NCBI RefSeq assembly: GCF_033115175.1
Contig: NC_084834.1
Coordinates: 117,362,275-117,426,274 of the forward strand
Direction: 5' to 3'
Origin: Lepus europaeus
Lineage: Eukaryota > Chordata > Mammalia > Lagomorpha > Leporidae
Length of the DNA stretch: 64,000 nt
In this document: positions 46,309-57,575 of the stretch, piece by piece
How the letters are laid out: the number at the start of each line of letters is the position of its first letter
Numbering within the stretch: position 1 is the stretch's first letter
Notes under the pieces: model-generated
What the model was told of the DNA's origin: nothing
Database searches by the model: none
Seen by the model: only the letters and a program-made list of their open reading frames with translations
Translations under genes and position numbers: made by a program

Positions 46309-46962
46309 TTTTAAAACTTCTATTTAATGAATATAAATTTCCAAAGTACAGCTTATGGATTATAATGGCTTCCCCCCCATAACTTCCCTCTCACCTGCAA
46401 CCCTCCCCTTTCCCGCTCCCTCTCCCCTTCCATTCACATCAAGATTCATTTTCAATTCTCTTTATATACAGAAGATGAGCTTAGTATATACTAAGTAAAG
46501 ATTTCAACAGTTTACACCCACATAGCAACACAAAGTGAAAAAAATACTGTTGGAGTAATAGTTATAGCATTAAATAACAGTGTACAGCACATTAAGGACA
46601 GAGATCCTACATGATATTTTTTAAAAATTAATTAATTTTCTATGTAATTTCCAATTTAACACCAGGTTTGTTTTTTTTTTAATCATCTTTATATACAGAA
46701 GATCGATTCTGCATATACTAAGTAAAGATTTCATCTGTTTGAACCCGCACAGAAACGCAAAGTGTAAAAATACTGTTTCAGTACTAGTTATAGCATCACT
46801 TCACATTAGACAACACATTAAGGACAGATCCCACATGAGATGTAAGTATACAGTGACTCCTGTTGTTGACTTAACAATTTGACACTCTTGTTCATGGTGT
46901 CAGTAATCTCCCTAGGCTCTAGTCATGAGTTGCCAAGGCTATGGAAGCCTTTAGAGTTGTAA
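46309..46962 (-). mobile_element. Younger L1 3' UTR with internal duplication
   Basis: Two 3' UTR copies in reverse: one from 46309 to about 46613 (tail, purine-tract complement, CTTAATGTGC region) and a partial second one at 46685-46962, separated by a ~70-bp A/T-rich spacer (46614-46684). The same composite occurs at 30410-30852. It lies between two pieces of an older L1. Confidence 0.88.
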
Positions 46963-47353
46963 TTTTCATCATGAGGATCTTTGGCATTATTGGCTAAATT
47001 TATTCCATGGTACTTAATTATTTTTGGAGACAGGGTGAATGGGACCTATCTTAAAAGTTCTTTCTCAGCCATGACGTCTGTGTATACAAAGGCTATTGAT
47101 TTTTCTATTTAATTTTGTATCCTACCGCTTTACCAAATTGTTTTATGAGTCCCAATAGTCTCTCAGGATCCCCTCTTTATAGATTCATGTCATCTGCAAA
47201 TAAGGATAATTTGGTTCCCCCCTTTCCAATTTGTATCCCTTTGATTTATATTCTTGCCTAACAGCTCTGGCTAAAATTTCCAGAGTAGGCATCCTTGTCT
47301 AGCACTGGATCTCAGGGGAAAATGCTTCTAGCTTTTCTCCATTTAATAGGATA
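46963..47353 (-). mobile_element. Old L1 ORF2, RT region, antisense
   Basis: Antisense of KYHGINLANNAKDPHDENY (46965-47020) and of the INTEKSIAF-like and RT active-site region. It is interrupted at 47354 by a CSINE and resumes at 47704. Confidence 0.88.
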
Positions 47354-47366
47354 CTGGCCATGAGTT

Positions 47367-47703
47367 ATTTTTTTAAAGATTTATTTATTTATTTGAAAGT
47401 CAGAGTTACACAGAGAGAGGAGAGGCAGAGAGAGAGATAGAGGTCTTCCATTCGCTGGTTCACTCTCCAATTAGCTGCAACTGCCAGAGCTGCGCCAATC
47501 CAAAACCAGGAGCCAGGAGCTTTTTCTTCCAAGTCTCCCACATGGGTATAGGGGCCGAAGGACTTGGGTCAACTTCTACTGCTTTCCCAGGCCATAGCAG
47601 AGAGCTGGATCAGAAGTGGAGCTCCCAGGTCTCAAACTGGTGCCCATATGGGATGCTGGCGCTTCAGGCCAGGGAATTAACGGCTGCACCACAATGCCGG
47701 CCC
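47367..47703 (-). mobile_element. CSINE inside the old L1
   Basis: Full-length reversed C repeat with target duplication CTGGCCATGAGTT (47354-47366) and CTGGCCACGAGTT (47704-47716), one mismatch. L1 sequence continues in register across it. Confidence 0.96.
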
Positions 47704-49690
47704 CTGGCCACGAGTTTGTCATAAATTGCCTTGATTGTGTTGAGGAATGTCCCTTTAATATCTAAGTTGCTCAAGGTTTTCATCATGAAAGGATGTTGTA
47801 TTTTGTCAAATGCTTCCTCTGCATCTGGTGAGATAACCACATGATTTTGTTCTTCAGTTTGTCAATGTGATGTATCATATTGATTTATTTGTGAATGTTG
47901 AACCATCTCTGCATACAAGGGAGAAATCCCACTTGGTCTGGGTGAATAATCTTTCTCATGTGTTGTTGGAATCAATTATCTAAAATATTTTTGAGGATTT
48001 TTGCACCTATGTTCATTAAGGATATTAGTCTATAGTTCTCTTTCTCTGTTGTATGTTTTTCCAGCTTAGGAATTAAGGTGATGCAAGCTTCAGAAAAGGA
48101 GTTTAGGAGGACTCCCTCCCTTTACATTTTTTAATAGTTTGAGAAGAATTGAATTACTTCTTCTTTAAATGTCTGATAGAATTCAGCAAAAAAGACATCT
48201 TGTCCTCGGCTTTTCTTTGTAGGAATATTTTTATTACTGATTACATTTCCATCTTGGTTATTGGTCTTTTAGGTGTTCTTTGTCATAAGGACTCAATTTA
48301 GGTAGGTTTTATGTGTCTGGGATTCTATCCATTTCTTCTAGGTTTCCCAATTTGCTGTCATATAGTTCTTTGTATTAATTCCTGATGATTCTTTTCATTT
48401 CTGTGGTCTCTGTAGTTACAGTTTCTTTTTCATATCTGATTTTATTGATTTAGGTCTTCTCCCTGTTTTTTTTTTTTAATTTTTTTGGTTTAGTTGGGCC
48501 AATGGTGTATTTTGTTAATTTTTTTCAAAAAACAACTCATCAATTTATTGATCCTTTGTGTTTCAATTTTGTTTCTTCTCTAATTTTAATTATTTCCCCC
48601 TACTTTTGAGATTTGGTTTGTTTCTTTTTCTGGGTCTTTGAGATGCATTGAGAGATTATTTATCTGGTATTTTTCCGACTTCTTCATGTAGCCCCAAATG
48701 CTATAAACTTCCCTCTTACTGCTTTTGCTATATCCCCTAAATGTTAATATGTGTTGTCATTTTCATTTTTTTCCAGAATTTTTTTTTTAATTTTATTTTG
48801 ATTTCTTCAATGGCCTATTGTTCATTCAAGAACATGTTGCTAGGTCTCCATGAGTTTGCATGTGATGTAGACATGCTTGACTTACTCATTTCCAACTTCA
48901 CTCCATTGTGGTTAGAGAAGATGTATAGTGTGATTTCAATTGTTTTGAATTTGCTGAGACTTGTTTTATGGTCTAGCCTATGGTCTATCTTAGAGAAAGT
49001 TCCATGCACTGATGTGAAGAATGTGTATTCTGCAACTGTGGGATGAAACGATCTGAAGATATCAGATCCATTCAGTCCATAGAGTCAATTAGCTCTGTTG
49101 CTTCTCTGTACGGTTGATCTGTCCATTGATGAAAGTGGGGTTTTAAAGTCTTCTATTATTATTTTATTGAAGTCTGTCACCATTTAGATCCATTAACATT
49201 ACTTTTAAATGGCCAGGCACCCTGTTAAGTGGGTGCATATACATTTATTATACTCATATCTTCCTGCTGAATTGATCCCTTAATCAATACATAGTGCCCC
49301 TCTTCAACTATTTTAACGTTTTTATGTTAAAGTCTATTTTGCCTGATATTAGGATCACATCTCATGCCCCTCTTTGGTTTCTGTTAGCATGGAATATCTT
49401 TTTCCATTCTTTCGCTTTCATCTGCATGCATCTTGGTTGGTGAGCTGTGTTTCTTGTAGGCAACAAATAGATGGCTCTTATTTTTTAATCCATTTAGCCA
49501 CTCTGTATCTTTTAACTGGAGAGAAGGCCATTTAAATTCAAGGTGACTATTGACAAATAATGACTTTGCCCTGACATTTTTCCATAAGCATTCCTATTAG
49601 TTATTTTGGATTTCTTTTGTATTTTCACTGGGGAATTTTCTGCCTTCACACTCATCAGCCATTATTATATGCTTCAGATAAACGATGGTG
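47704..49690 (-). mobile_element. Old L1 ORF2, RT and endonuclease regions, antisense
   Basis: Continues ORF2 toward its N-terminus: RT blocks (47740-48300), the linker and the endonuclease region (about 49000-49650; antisense landmarks GTTGATCTGTCCATTGATG, TTTGCCTGATATTAGG, CTTGGTTGGTGAGCTGTGTTTCTTGTAGGCAACAAATAG). Frames are broken throughout. Confidence 0.88.
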
Positions 49691-49997
49691 AGGGTAAAAA
49701 TGACTCAGGACACCAGATAGGAGAAATTTAAGGAAGTTGGAGTTTGAATCACTAATTCAATCAGTTTCAATTCTCTTACTTTTAAGATCGTGTTATGTGA
49801 GATTTATGAAAAAATGTATTTCCTACATGATTACTACATTTGACCCAGGAATACCGTTCTATTGTCATTACGTTCAATTAATGGATTACTTGCAAAAAAA
49901 AAAAAAAGAAAAAAAAAACATTGTGAACAATCTTAGACATGAATACTCCATTCATTGAAAAATAATTTGTGCAAAATACTTACTTATTTTTATTGTT
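49691..49997. other. Short unassigned stretch
   Basis: A small A-rich run (49893-49918) is present; possibly an old L1 relic (TTGACCCAGGAATACCGTTC), not secure. Confidence 0.35.
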
Positions 49998-50300
49998 TTT
50001 TTTTTTTATTTGACAGGCATAGAACAAGAGAATGAGAGAAAACCTGTAAATTCACTCCTTAAATGCCCACAATGGCTGACATTAAGCTAGATACAAGCTG
50101 GAAGGCTGGAACTCATTTCATGCCTCCCACATGGGTGGGAAGGGCTTAATTACTTGAGTCATCACCACTGCTTCCCCAATTCTGCCTTAGCAGAGGGCGA
50201 GAATAAGGAGCCAAAGTTGGGACTCAAATTCATGTATTCTGATAAGGCTCCCAGGCACAGTAACTGGTTGATTAATTGTTAGACTAAATATTTGCCCTTC
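49998..50300 (-). mobile_element. CSINE, very diverged
   Basis: T10 run, ATTTGACAGGCATAGAAC, and degraded body (AAATGCCCACAATGGCTGAC, CATGCCTCCCACATGGGTGG); head remnants near 50285. Confidence 0.78.
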
Positions 50301-50582
50301 ACCCCACTCCTGGATACTTAGCTCTGTCAAGTTTTGTAAATTTTCACAGAAACATAGTTAGCTGATTACATGTTTAGCTGTCAACAATTATGAAACCAAT
50401 CTTACCAAATCAGTCACTATTTGAAATAATTTGTTTCTTAACTATGTTGGGCTTCATATTGAATTTAATGCAAAAAGTAAATAAGATTAAATATATCAGG
50501 AAAATAATTTCTCCAAACAGAAGATGTTAGAAGATATAAAAGGACAATTGGGTCCTATGTTTGTTTTCAGAGTTTTGTCTTT
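50301..50582. other. Single-copy stretch
   Basis: Nothing recognised. Confidence 0.4.
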
Positions 50583-50598
50583 AAAAATGCTATGAACT

Positions 50599-50883
50599 GG
50601 CCGGCGCCACGGCTCAATAGGCTAATCCTCCGCCTTGCAGCACCGGCACACCAGGTTCTAGTCCCGGTTGGGGCGCCGGATTCTGTTCTGGTTGCCCTTC
50701 TTCCAGGCCAGCTCTCTGCTGTGGCCAGGGAGTGCAGTGGAGGATGGCCCAAGTGCTTGGGCCCTGCACCCCATTGGAGACCAGGAGAAGCACCTGGCTC
50801 CTGCCTTCAGATCAGCAGGGTGTGCCGGCTGCAGTGCACTGGCCACAGCGGCCATTGGAGGGTGAACCAATGGCAAATGAAGA

Positions 50884-50925
<42 letters not shown>

Positions 50926-50944
50926 CACTCTGCCTGTCAAAAAA
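50599..50944 (+). mobile_element. Young CSINE with exact 16-bp target duplication
   Basis: Head GGCCGGCGCCACGGCTCAATAGG, B-box-like GGTTCTAGTCC (50654-50664), complete body, long CT tract (50889-50919) and ...GCCTGTC plus A tail. AAAAATGCTATGAACT occurs at 50583-50598 and 50945-50960. Recent insertion. Confidence 0.97.
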
Positions 50945-51149
50945 AAAAATGCTATGAACTATCCATTTTAAGAAGAGTATTTATTATTCAATAAACATTC
51001 AAATGAAAGAATAATATGAATTTTGAAAACTGCTAAGATCTACATAGCACTAGAAGTAGTATTTTTCAAACTGATGATAGGAAACATGAAAGAAATTGCT
51101 CTACAATGTCTTATTAACAAAGTAGCATATTCATAGCATTCCAGGATTC

Positions 51150-51230
51150 TTTTTTTAAAAAAATTAATTTATTTATTTGAAAGTCAGAGTCACACAGAGA
51201 GAGGAGAGGCAGAGAGAGAGAGAGAGAGAC

Positions 51231-51267
<37 letters not shown>

Positions 51268-51524
51268 CCTTCCATCCGCTGGTTCACTCCCCAATTGGCC
51301 GCAATGTCCAGAGCTGCGCGGATCTGAAGGCAGGAACTAGGAGCGTCTTCTGGGTCTCCCACGCGGGTGCAGGGGCCCTAGGATCTGGGCCATCATTCAC
51401 TGCCTTCCCAGGCCATAGCAGGAGCTGGATCGGAAGTGGAGCAGCCCTGTCTCTAACTGGCACCCATATGAGATGCCGGTGCTTCAGTCCAGGGCATTAG
51501 CCAGCTGTGCCACAGAGCTGGCCA
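51150..51524 (-). mobile_element. CSINE with expanded (GA)n
   Basis: Reversed C repeat, well-conserved body, head TGTGCCACAGAGCTGGCC. The GA section (51204-51266) is about 60 nt, longer than in sibling copies, by slippage. Confidence 0.95.
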
Positions 51525-51829
51525 CACCCAGCATTCTTACTATAATCAGGATCTTATGGCATTTAGTCCTGTTTTGTGTATATTAGACTTCAGAAAATGC
51601 TGTTTAAATAGAATAGAGAAAGCAATAATAGAAATACTAATTCAAGATTTGGTATGTAGAAACATATGGCATATAGATGATTCTTTTCATGACTAATATC
51701 ATGCCTTAGTACTTCCATTTCAATAGCTTTTATAAAGTGTTTTGACATAATGAATTTGCTTCTGAAATTGTAAGTCATATCTACAAGCAGCTCACGAGGT
51801 CATCACAGAAACCTCTCCCACAGCAGGAA

Positions 51830-52050
51830 TTTGTCCTAGCAGCTAAGATGCCAGTTAGGATGCCCACATCTTGTGTGAATACCTAAGTTTGACCCATATC
51901 TCTGCCTCTTGACTCCAGCTTCCTGTTATTGCAGACCCTGGGGCGTGCGGGCATTCTGGTCCTTGTGGGTATTTAGGAAACAAAGCAATGAATGAGATAG
52001 CCTTCTCTCTCTCTCATCCAGAGTACACCTCAAATCACTTAATTAAAATA
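51830..52050 (+). mobile_element. CSINE, very old, partial
   Basis: GCAGCTAAGATGCCAGTTAGGATGC, GACTCCAGCTTCCTG and GAATGAGATAGCCTTCTCTCTCTCTC follow the order of the C-repeat sense strand, with large gaps and no clear tail. Confidence 0.6.
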
Positions 52051-52599
52051 TTTCTCCAATATGAAGGGAAATTTTCCTAGAGGAAGAAATATTCATGATG
52101 TTCTCATATTTTTCTGTAACAAATAATGTCTATTTCTTAATTAAAAACCTTTGGATAAGACAAAAACAATATTGTAAAATGGAATTTTAGTTATGACTAA
52201 GTTAAGGAATTTTCCTATAGCACTTGTAAATCATTTCAGGAGAGAATGTGGGATTTTAAAATTATGTTAATTTCATATTATAGCAAAGAACAATTCTTTG
52301 TTCATGTCAAGGAGTCTGAAAAAATGACTTAAAATTTTGTCATACTCAAATGGATATTAATTTTTATCTAAATCAAGGGTATAAGAACAAAGTAATTATT
52401 TGGAAGATATCCACTAAATGAAAAGCTATCTGATGGTATGAAGTGATTGATTTGTCCTGGATAATTTGCCATTAAAATAATGTATTAAATAGAATACCTA
52501 AAGAGATCAATAATGAGTAATGAGTTTTAATTAGATATTTAATGTCTTCAATCAAAGAAAAGTCCAAGTTCAGGTGGTGAAACATTTAAAGGAGAACTA
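52051..52599. other. AT-rich single-copy stretch
   Basis: Nothing recognised. Confidence 0.4.
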
Positions 52600-53510
52600 A
52601 TACCAATTATTTTTATATTATTACAAAAAAATAAAAAAGTGAGAATTCTTCCAAACTCATTCTACAAGGTCACTATTACTCTGAAACTAGAATCAGATAA
52701 AAACCCAAAAATTTAAACTAAAATCAAAGGTATAACAGCAACAAAAAAGAAAACTTCTGGTCAATATCCTTCATGAACACAGAAGCAAAAGTCCTTAGCA
52801 AAACGATAGTAAACCAATTCCAACAGAACAACCAAAAGATTAAATACCATGATCAAGTGGCGTTCATCCAGGCCTGCCGTCGTGGTTCAACATATTCAAA
52901 TCGCGTAGCATGACTCACAGCAACAGGATAAAGGACAAAGGCCACGTGATCATTTCAATAAATGGAGAAAAGGAATTTGGTGAAGTACAATATCCCTTTA
53001 GGATAAAAACTCTTAACAAATCGAGTGTAGAAGGAATATGACTAGAAGTTTTAAAGGCTTTATAAAATAAGCCAACTGCTGACATGTACACTGAATGTAG
53101 TAAAGTTGAAGGCTTTCTCTGTAAGATCTGGAACGAGAAACATGAGAGCAATTGGGAAAGAAAAAAGATAAAGGACATCAGTATTAGAAAGCAGGAAGTC
53201 AAATTGTCACTGTTAGTCCCAAACTGTTAGAAGTAACAAATAGCTTCAACAAAGTGTCAGGATACAAAATCTACATGCAGCACTGGAGAAATGGAAGTCC
53301 TTCCAGGGAATAATGCAGGGAAAATTGAATATCCACCTGTAAAAATTTGAAGCTCCATGCATATCTCTCACCATGTAGAAAAATGTACTCAAAATGAGTA
53401 CCAACCTAAATGCAGCTCCTGAAATTTTGAAGCTACTCAAAGAAAACACAGGTGAAATATTTTAGAATATTAGCACAGGCAAATATGCTTTTCAGAAGAA
53501 TGGAAAAAAA
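52600..53510 (+). mobile_element. Old L1 ORF2 relic, RT region
   Basis: Around 52755-52875 the translation gives SLMNTEAKVLSKTIVNQFQQ then KYHDQVAFIQ, the L1 RT block that precedes GF(I/V)PG; further matches continue past 53400 (NLNAAPEILKLLKENTGE). Stops interrupt every frame, and an internal deletion is likely between the blocks. Confidence 0.8.
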
Positions 53511-54369
53511 TTTGATTGTTACTGCTTAGTACAATAGTTGGAGCCAACTTCTGTCCCTGACCTTGACTTGTGGCAGGGGCCTTGCTTAGAGGACATCACA
53601 GAAAAACTGAAGGATCAGTTAGGTGTTCCTAATTTTGCAGGCAGAGAAAATGAGCATCAGATATTAACTTGAAACTCCTTTTTTCTTTATAATCATGTGA
53701 TTGTAAGGATTAAAAATTTGTGAAATTCCATCGTTCTGATGAGTAACTTTTGCATAGTTGATGACAGGAGCAAGCATAGATGTATAAAAATAAATAGTAC
53801 AGCTGACTTAAAATATAAACATGTGCCTGTTTTCTTTACGCACCTATTAATTGAAGAGCTATTTTAGATTAAGGGGGATTTTCACATTGAGAGAAAGAAA
53901 GATGGGAGATGATGTGGACCCATGCTTTTGGATTCAAAAACAATTCTGAAATCAATCATGGTTCTCCTCTTATCAGCATATCTGTGTCTGAACTAAATTT
54001 AGAAACAGAAAATAAATACTTCAATTCCAAAACATGATTCAGGTGTAGACTCGCCTAATTATTCTCTCATAAACTGTGTACTCTGAGTCAGCTTTGCTAG
54101 TAAATGAGACGGAATTACAAGAGGATAATTAGGGTAGACCAGAATTAAAGTTGAGAATAATACAGACAAAAATTATGAAAAAACACCTAAAGCTATACCT
54201 AAGGTGTCTATCACTTCTAATAGTAAAATCAAAGTCAAAAAGCTAGGGCATTTTATATTTAATCCTTTTTAAGAGTATTTAATTTTAATGTTTAAAGTTT
54301 TTAACTGATTCAATGTGATTTGCAGATGCAGTTCTCAGAACATAATGCTAGTCCCTTCCTTCCTTCCCT
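53511..54369. other. Single-copy stretch
   Basis: No gene or repeat recognised. Confidence 0.4.
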
Positions 54370-55370
54370 CCTTGGATCACATCACAAAAGTACAGAAACA
54401 AAAATGAAAATAGACAGATGGGATTTCTTCCAACTAATTGTCGCCACAGCAAAGAAAACAATAAGCCTAGTGCAGACACAGCATAATAAAGTAGGACAAA
54501 GTATTTGCAATATATAAATCTGAAAATGAATTAATACTCATATGTAAGGAACTCAAACTATTTAATAACATAATAAACAAAACACTGAATTAAAAATTGG
54601 CAATAGGTTTAAAGAAACACTTTTAAAATACAAACATACAGTTAATTGGTACAGGAAGAAATGTTCAACATCACTAAAAATTAGGGGAATGCAAATCAGA
54701 GTTGTAAAGAGATATGACTTCAGTCCAATTAGCTTAGCTAAAATCAAAAAGACAAAAATGATTGTTGGTGTGAGTGTAGAGAAAAGGAAATCCTTGAGCA
54801 CTGTTGATGGAAACATATATGAGTACAGCCATTGTGAAAAATAGTATGGAGTTTCTTCAAGAATTAAATTAAAGATAGAACTACTCAACTACACTAAGAT
54901 CCAGCACTCACACTATTAACAAAATATCCACAGAAAATTAAATAATTCTGTTGGTGAGACATCTGAACTTTTGTTTATTGCAGCATTATTCATGATAGTC
55001 CAAAGATCAAAACAACTTAAATGTCCATTCATTGATGAATAATGGGAAAAATGTGATACACATATACAAGTGAATAATATTCAGTCAAAAAATGAAATCC
55101 TATCATTTGCAATACATTCTTTGAAATCGGATAGCATGTTAAATGAAATAATTCAAGGTAAAAAATTAGAACTATGTTATTTCATTCATGTGTAATTGAA
55201 GAAAGTTTCATAGAACTTTAGAATAGAATGGTAGTCACCTGGGGCTTGGCAGAGTAGGGAGGTGAGTGTCCTATTGCAGTGTAGGATCACTATAGATGAT
55301 GATAATCCACTATATGTTTTGTATCAAAATCTACAATAAAGAATTTTGAATGTTTACACTACAAAGAGAT
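54370..55370 (+). mobile_element. Ancient L1 ORF2 C-terminus and 3' end
   Basis: Order of landmarks: KIDRWDFFQLIVAT (54411-54450), GGGGAATGCAAATCAGAG (54683), GATGGAAACATATATGAGTACAGCC (54806), AAATGTCCATTCATTGATG (55019), TCATTCATGTGTAATTGAAG near the ORF2 stop (55182). Broken frames. Confidence 0.8.
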
Positions 55371-55472
55371 AATAAATATTTGAGGAAATAGGTGAGTTCA
55401 CCCTGATTTGAGAATCACACAATGTATACATGTGTGTAAGCATCACATTGTTTCTAACAAATATGTATAATT

Positions 55473-55500
55473 TTTATGTATTGATTCATCAATACATAAA
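55473..55500. repeat. Perfect 12-bp inverted repeat, 4-nt loop
   Basis: TTTATGTATTGA (55473-55484) and TCAATACATAAA (55489-55500) are exact reverse complements around TTCA, immediately before an L1 3' UTR fragment. Confidence 0.9.
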
Positions 55501-55626
55501 TTAATGGTAAAACTACTACCCAAACAGTACTCTATACTTTGTGTGCCCTTGTGGGTGCAGTCTGTTGAAATCTTTACTTACTATATACTAAGTTGATCTT
55601 CTGTATATAAAGATAATTGAAAATGA

Positions 55627-55988
55627 GGCCGGCGCCGTGGCTCAACAGGCTAATCCTCCGCCTTGCGGCGCCGGCACACCGGGTTCTAGTCCCGGTCGGG
55701 GCACCGATCCTGTCCTGGTTGCCCCTCTTCCAGGCCAGCTCTCTGCTGTGGCCAGGAGTGCAGTGGAGGATGGCCCAAGTGTTTGGGCTCTGCACCCCAT
55801 GGGAGACCAGGATAAGCACCTGGCTCCTGCCATCGGAACAGCGCGGTGCGCCGGCCGCAGCGCGCTACCGCGGCGGCCATTGGAGGGTGAACCAACGGCA
55901 AGGGGAAGACCCTTCTCTCTGTCTCTGTCTCTCTCTGTCTCTCTCTCTCTCTCACTGTCCACTCTGCCTGTCAAAAAAAAAAAAAAAA
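55627..55988 (+). mobile_element. Young CSINE, subfamily with CACCGATCC variant
   Basis: Head GGCCGGCGCCGTGGCTCAAC, B-box-like GGTTCTAGTCCC, CT section, A18 tail. Target duplication AGATAATTGAAAATGA at 55611-55626 and 55989-56004 is exact. It shares several diagnostic bases with the copy at 62097-62430. Confidence 0.97.
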
Positions 55989-56126
55989 AGATAATTGAAA
56001 ATGAATCTTGATTAAGAATGGGATGGGAGAGGGAGTGGGAGATGGGATGGTTGTGGGTGGGAGGGAGGTTACGGGGAGAAAAGCCGCTACAATTAAAAAG
56101 TTGTATTTTGAAAATTTATATTTATT

Positions 56127-56458
56127 GCCAGTGCTGTGGCTCAACAGGCTAATCCTCCGCGTAGCGGCACCGGCGGTCGGGGTGCCAGATTCTGTCCTGG
56201 TTGCCCCTCTTCCAGGCCAGCTCTCTGCTATGGCCAGGGAGTGCAGTGGAGGATGGCCCAAGTGCTTGGGCCCTGCACCCCATGGGAGCCCAGGAGAAGC
56301 ACCTGGCTCCTGCCTTCAGATCAGCGTGGTGCGCCGGCCGCAGCGCGTCGGCCACAGCGGCCATTGGAGGGTGAACCAAAGGCAAAAGGAAGACCTTTCT
56401 CTCTGTCTCTCTCTCTCTCACTGTCTACTCTGCCTGTCAAAAATAAATAAATATATAT
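56127..56458 (+). mobile_element. CSINE with deletion in the B-box region
   Basis: Sense young-type C repeat, but the segment with GGCACACCGGGTTCTAGTCCC is missing after GCGGCACCGGC, so the internal promoter B box is lost. Target duplication ATATTTATT at 56118-56126 and 56459-56467. Confidence 0.94.
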
Positions 56459-56485
56459 ATATTTATTAAATAAAAGTTAATTTTA

Positions 56486-57205
56486 GAGAAACAATATTAA
56501 TTGAATTAAATTAGAAAAAAATATTCATAAACATGAAAAATATTTAGTTTGAAGTGTAATTTTGTTTTCTTTCTTAAATTGGAAAGGAAGCAATATAAGT
56601 ATGGCCAGCAAATAGAGTTTCAATAGTAAGGAAGTCTTTAGATTTCTGTAAGCAGCTTTTCTATTTGTAGATCTTGTAGATCAACTCAGATATTTCCACT
56701 TTATGTTTCAATGAGAGGAACAAGCTGTGCCAAATATTTGGAGATAGATGCTGTAATGACCTAATGCCGAGAACAATAATGCTAATTATAAAGTAAAGGA
56801 GAAAAATAGTAAATAATTATTCCTCAATTTATTTTTTGATGCTCAACCTATTGCCAATAAATCCATGCTAGATCTTTACGTTTGTAGGGAATTTACTGAG
56901 CAGAACAGATAATCTACCATTTTATGCATAATAAATTGCCTACAATCAACAATATAGTGCTTTATATTTATATAAAGCATTATTGATATTTATAAAGTAA
57001 TATAAATACCTTATTGTTTCCATAATCTGCTTTCAGAAGAGCTAGTATAGATATTGCTGACGTTGACTATTCATTTCCAAAGACTTCAAATCTGGTCATA
57101 ATCAAGAGCTGAGAGCAATAAAGCATTAAAGGGGAAATTAACAGAGACTACCCTGTTCATGGATAGACATTTACAAAAAGTAGCCTTTCTTTGGAAACGA
57201 AACAA
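56486..57205. other. AT-rich single-copy stretch
   Basis: No secure feature. An acceptor-like site at 57036 followed by a 24-codon open frame, a TGA and an AATAAA is noted in the findings. Confidence 0.4.
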
Positions 57206-57221
57206 TGAACAATCTATTTTT

Positions 57222-57559
57222 TTTTTTTTGACAGGCAGAGTGGACAGTGAGAGAGAGAGACAGAGAGAGAAAGGTCTTCCTTTGCCGTTGGTTCACCCTC
57301 CAATGGCCGCCGCGGCTGGCGTACTGCGGCCGGCACACCATGCTGATCTGAAGGCAGGAGCCAGGTGCTTCTCCTGGTCTCCCATGGGGTGCAGGGCCCA
57401 AGGACTTGGGCCATCCTCCACTGCACTCCCTGGCCATAGCAGAGAGCTGGCCTGGAAGAGGGGCAACAGGGACAGAATTCAGCACCCCGACCAGGACTAG
57501 AACCCAGTGTGCCAGCGCCGCAAGGCAGAGGATTAGCCTATTGAGCCACGGCACTGGCC
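57222..57559 (-). mobile_element. Young CSINE with 16-bp target duplication
   Basis: Reversed young C repeat from the T tail to head CCACGGCACTGGCC; target duplication TGAACAATCTATTTTT at 57206-57221 and 57560-57575. Confidence 0.96.
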
Positions 57560-57575
57560 TGAACAATCTATTTTT

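Larger units (their letters stand above)
55501..56480 (+). mobile_element. Rabbit-type L1 3' UTR split by two CSINEs
   Basis: Three L1 pieces (55501-55626, 55989-56126, 56459-56480) read continuously once the two SINEs and their target duplications are removed: ...GATAATTGAAAATGA, the purine tract 56016-56080, then TTTATATTTATT and AAATAAAAG at the end. Confidence 0.92.

Noticed and set aside
55626..55700. Functional tRNA gene in the CSINE heads
   Set aside because: A- and B-box-like sequences are present, but the sequence does not fold into a full cloverleaf; they are SINE promoters.
55617..56011. Overlapping Pro/Gly/Arg/Ser-rich frames on both strands (here and at 17391, 39565, 41602, 50592, 57159, 62069 and elsewhere)
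   Set aside because: They coincide exactly with CSINE copies and are translations of CpG- and CT-rich SINE sequence, not genes.
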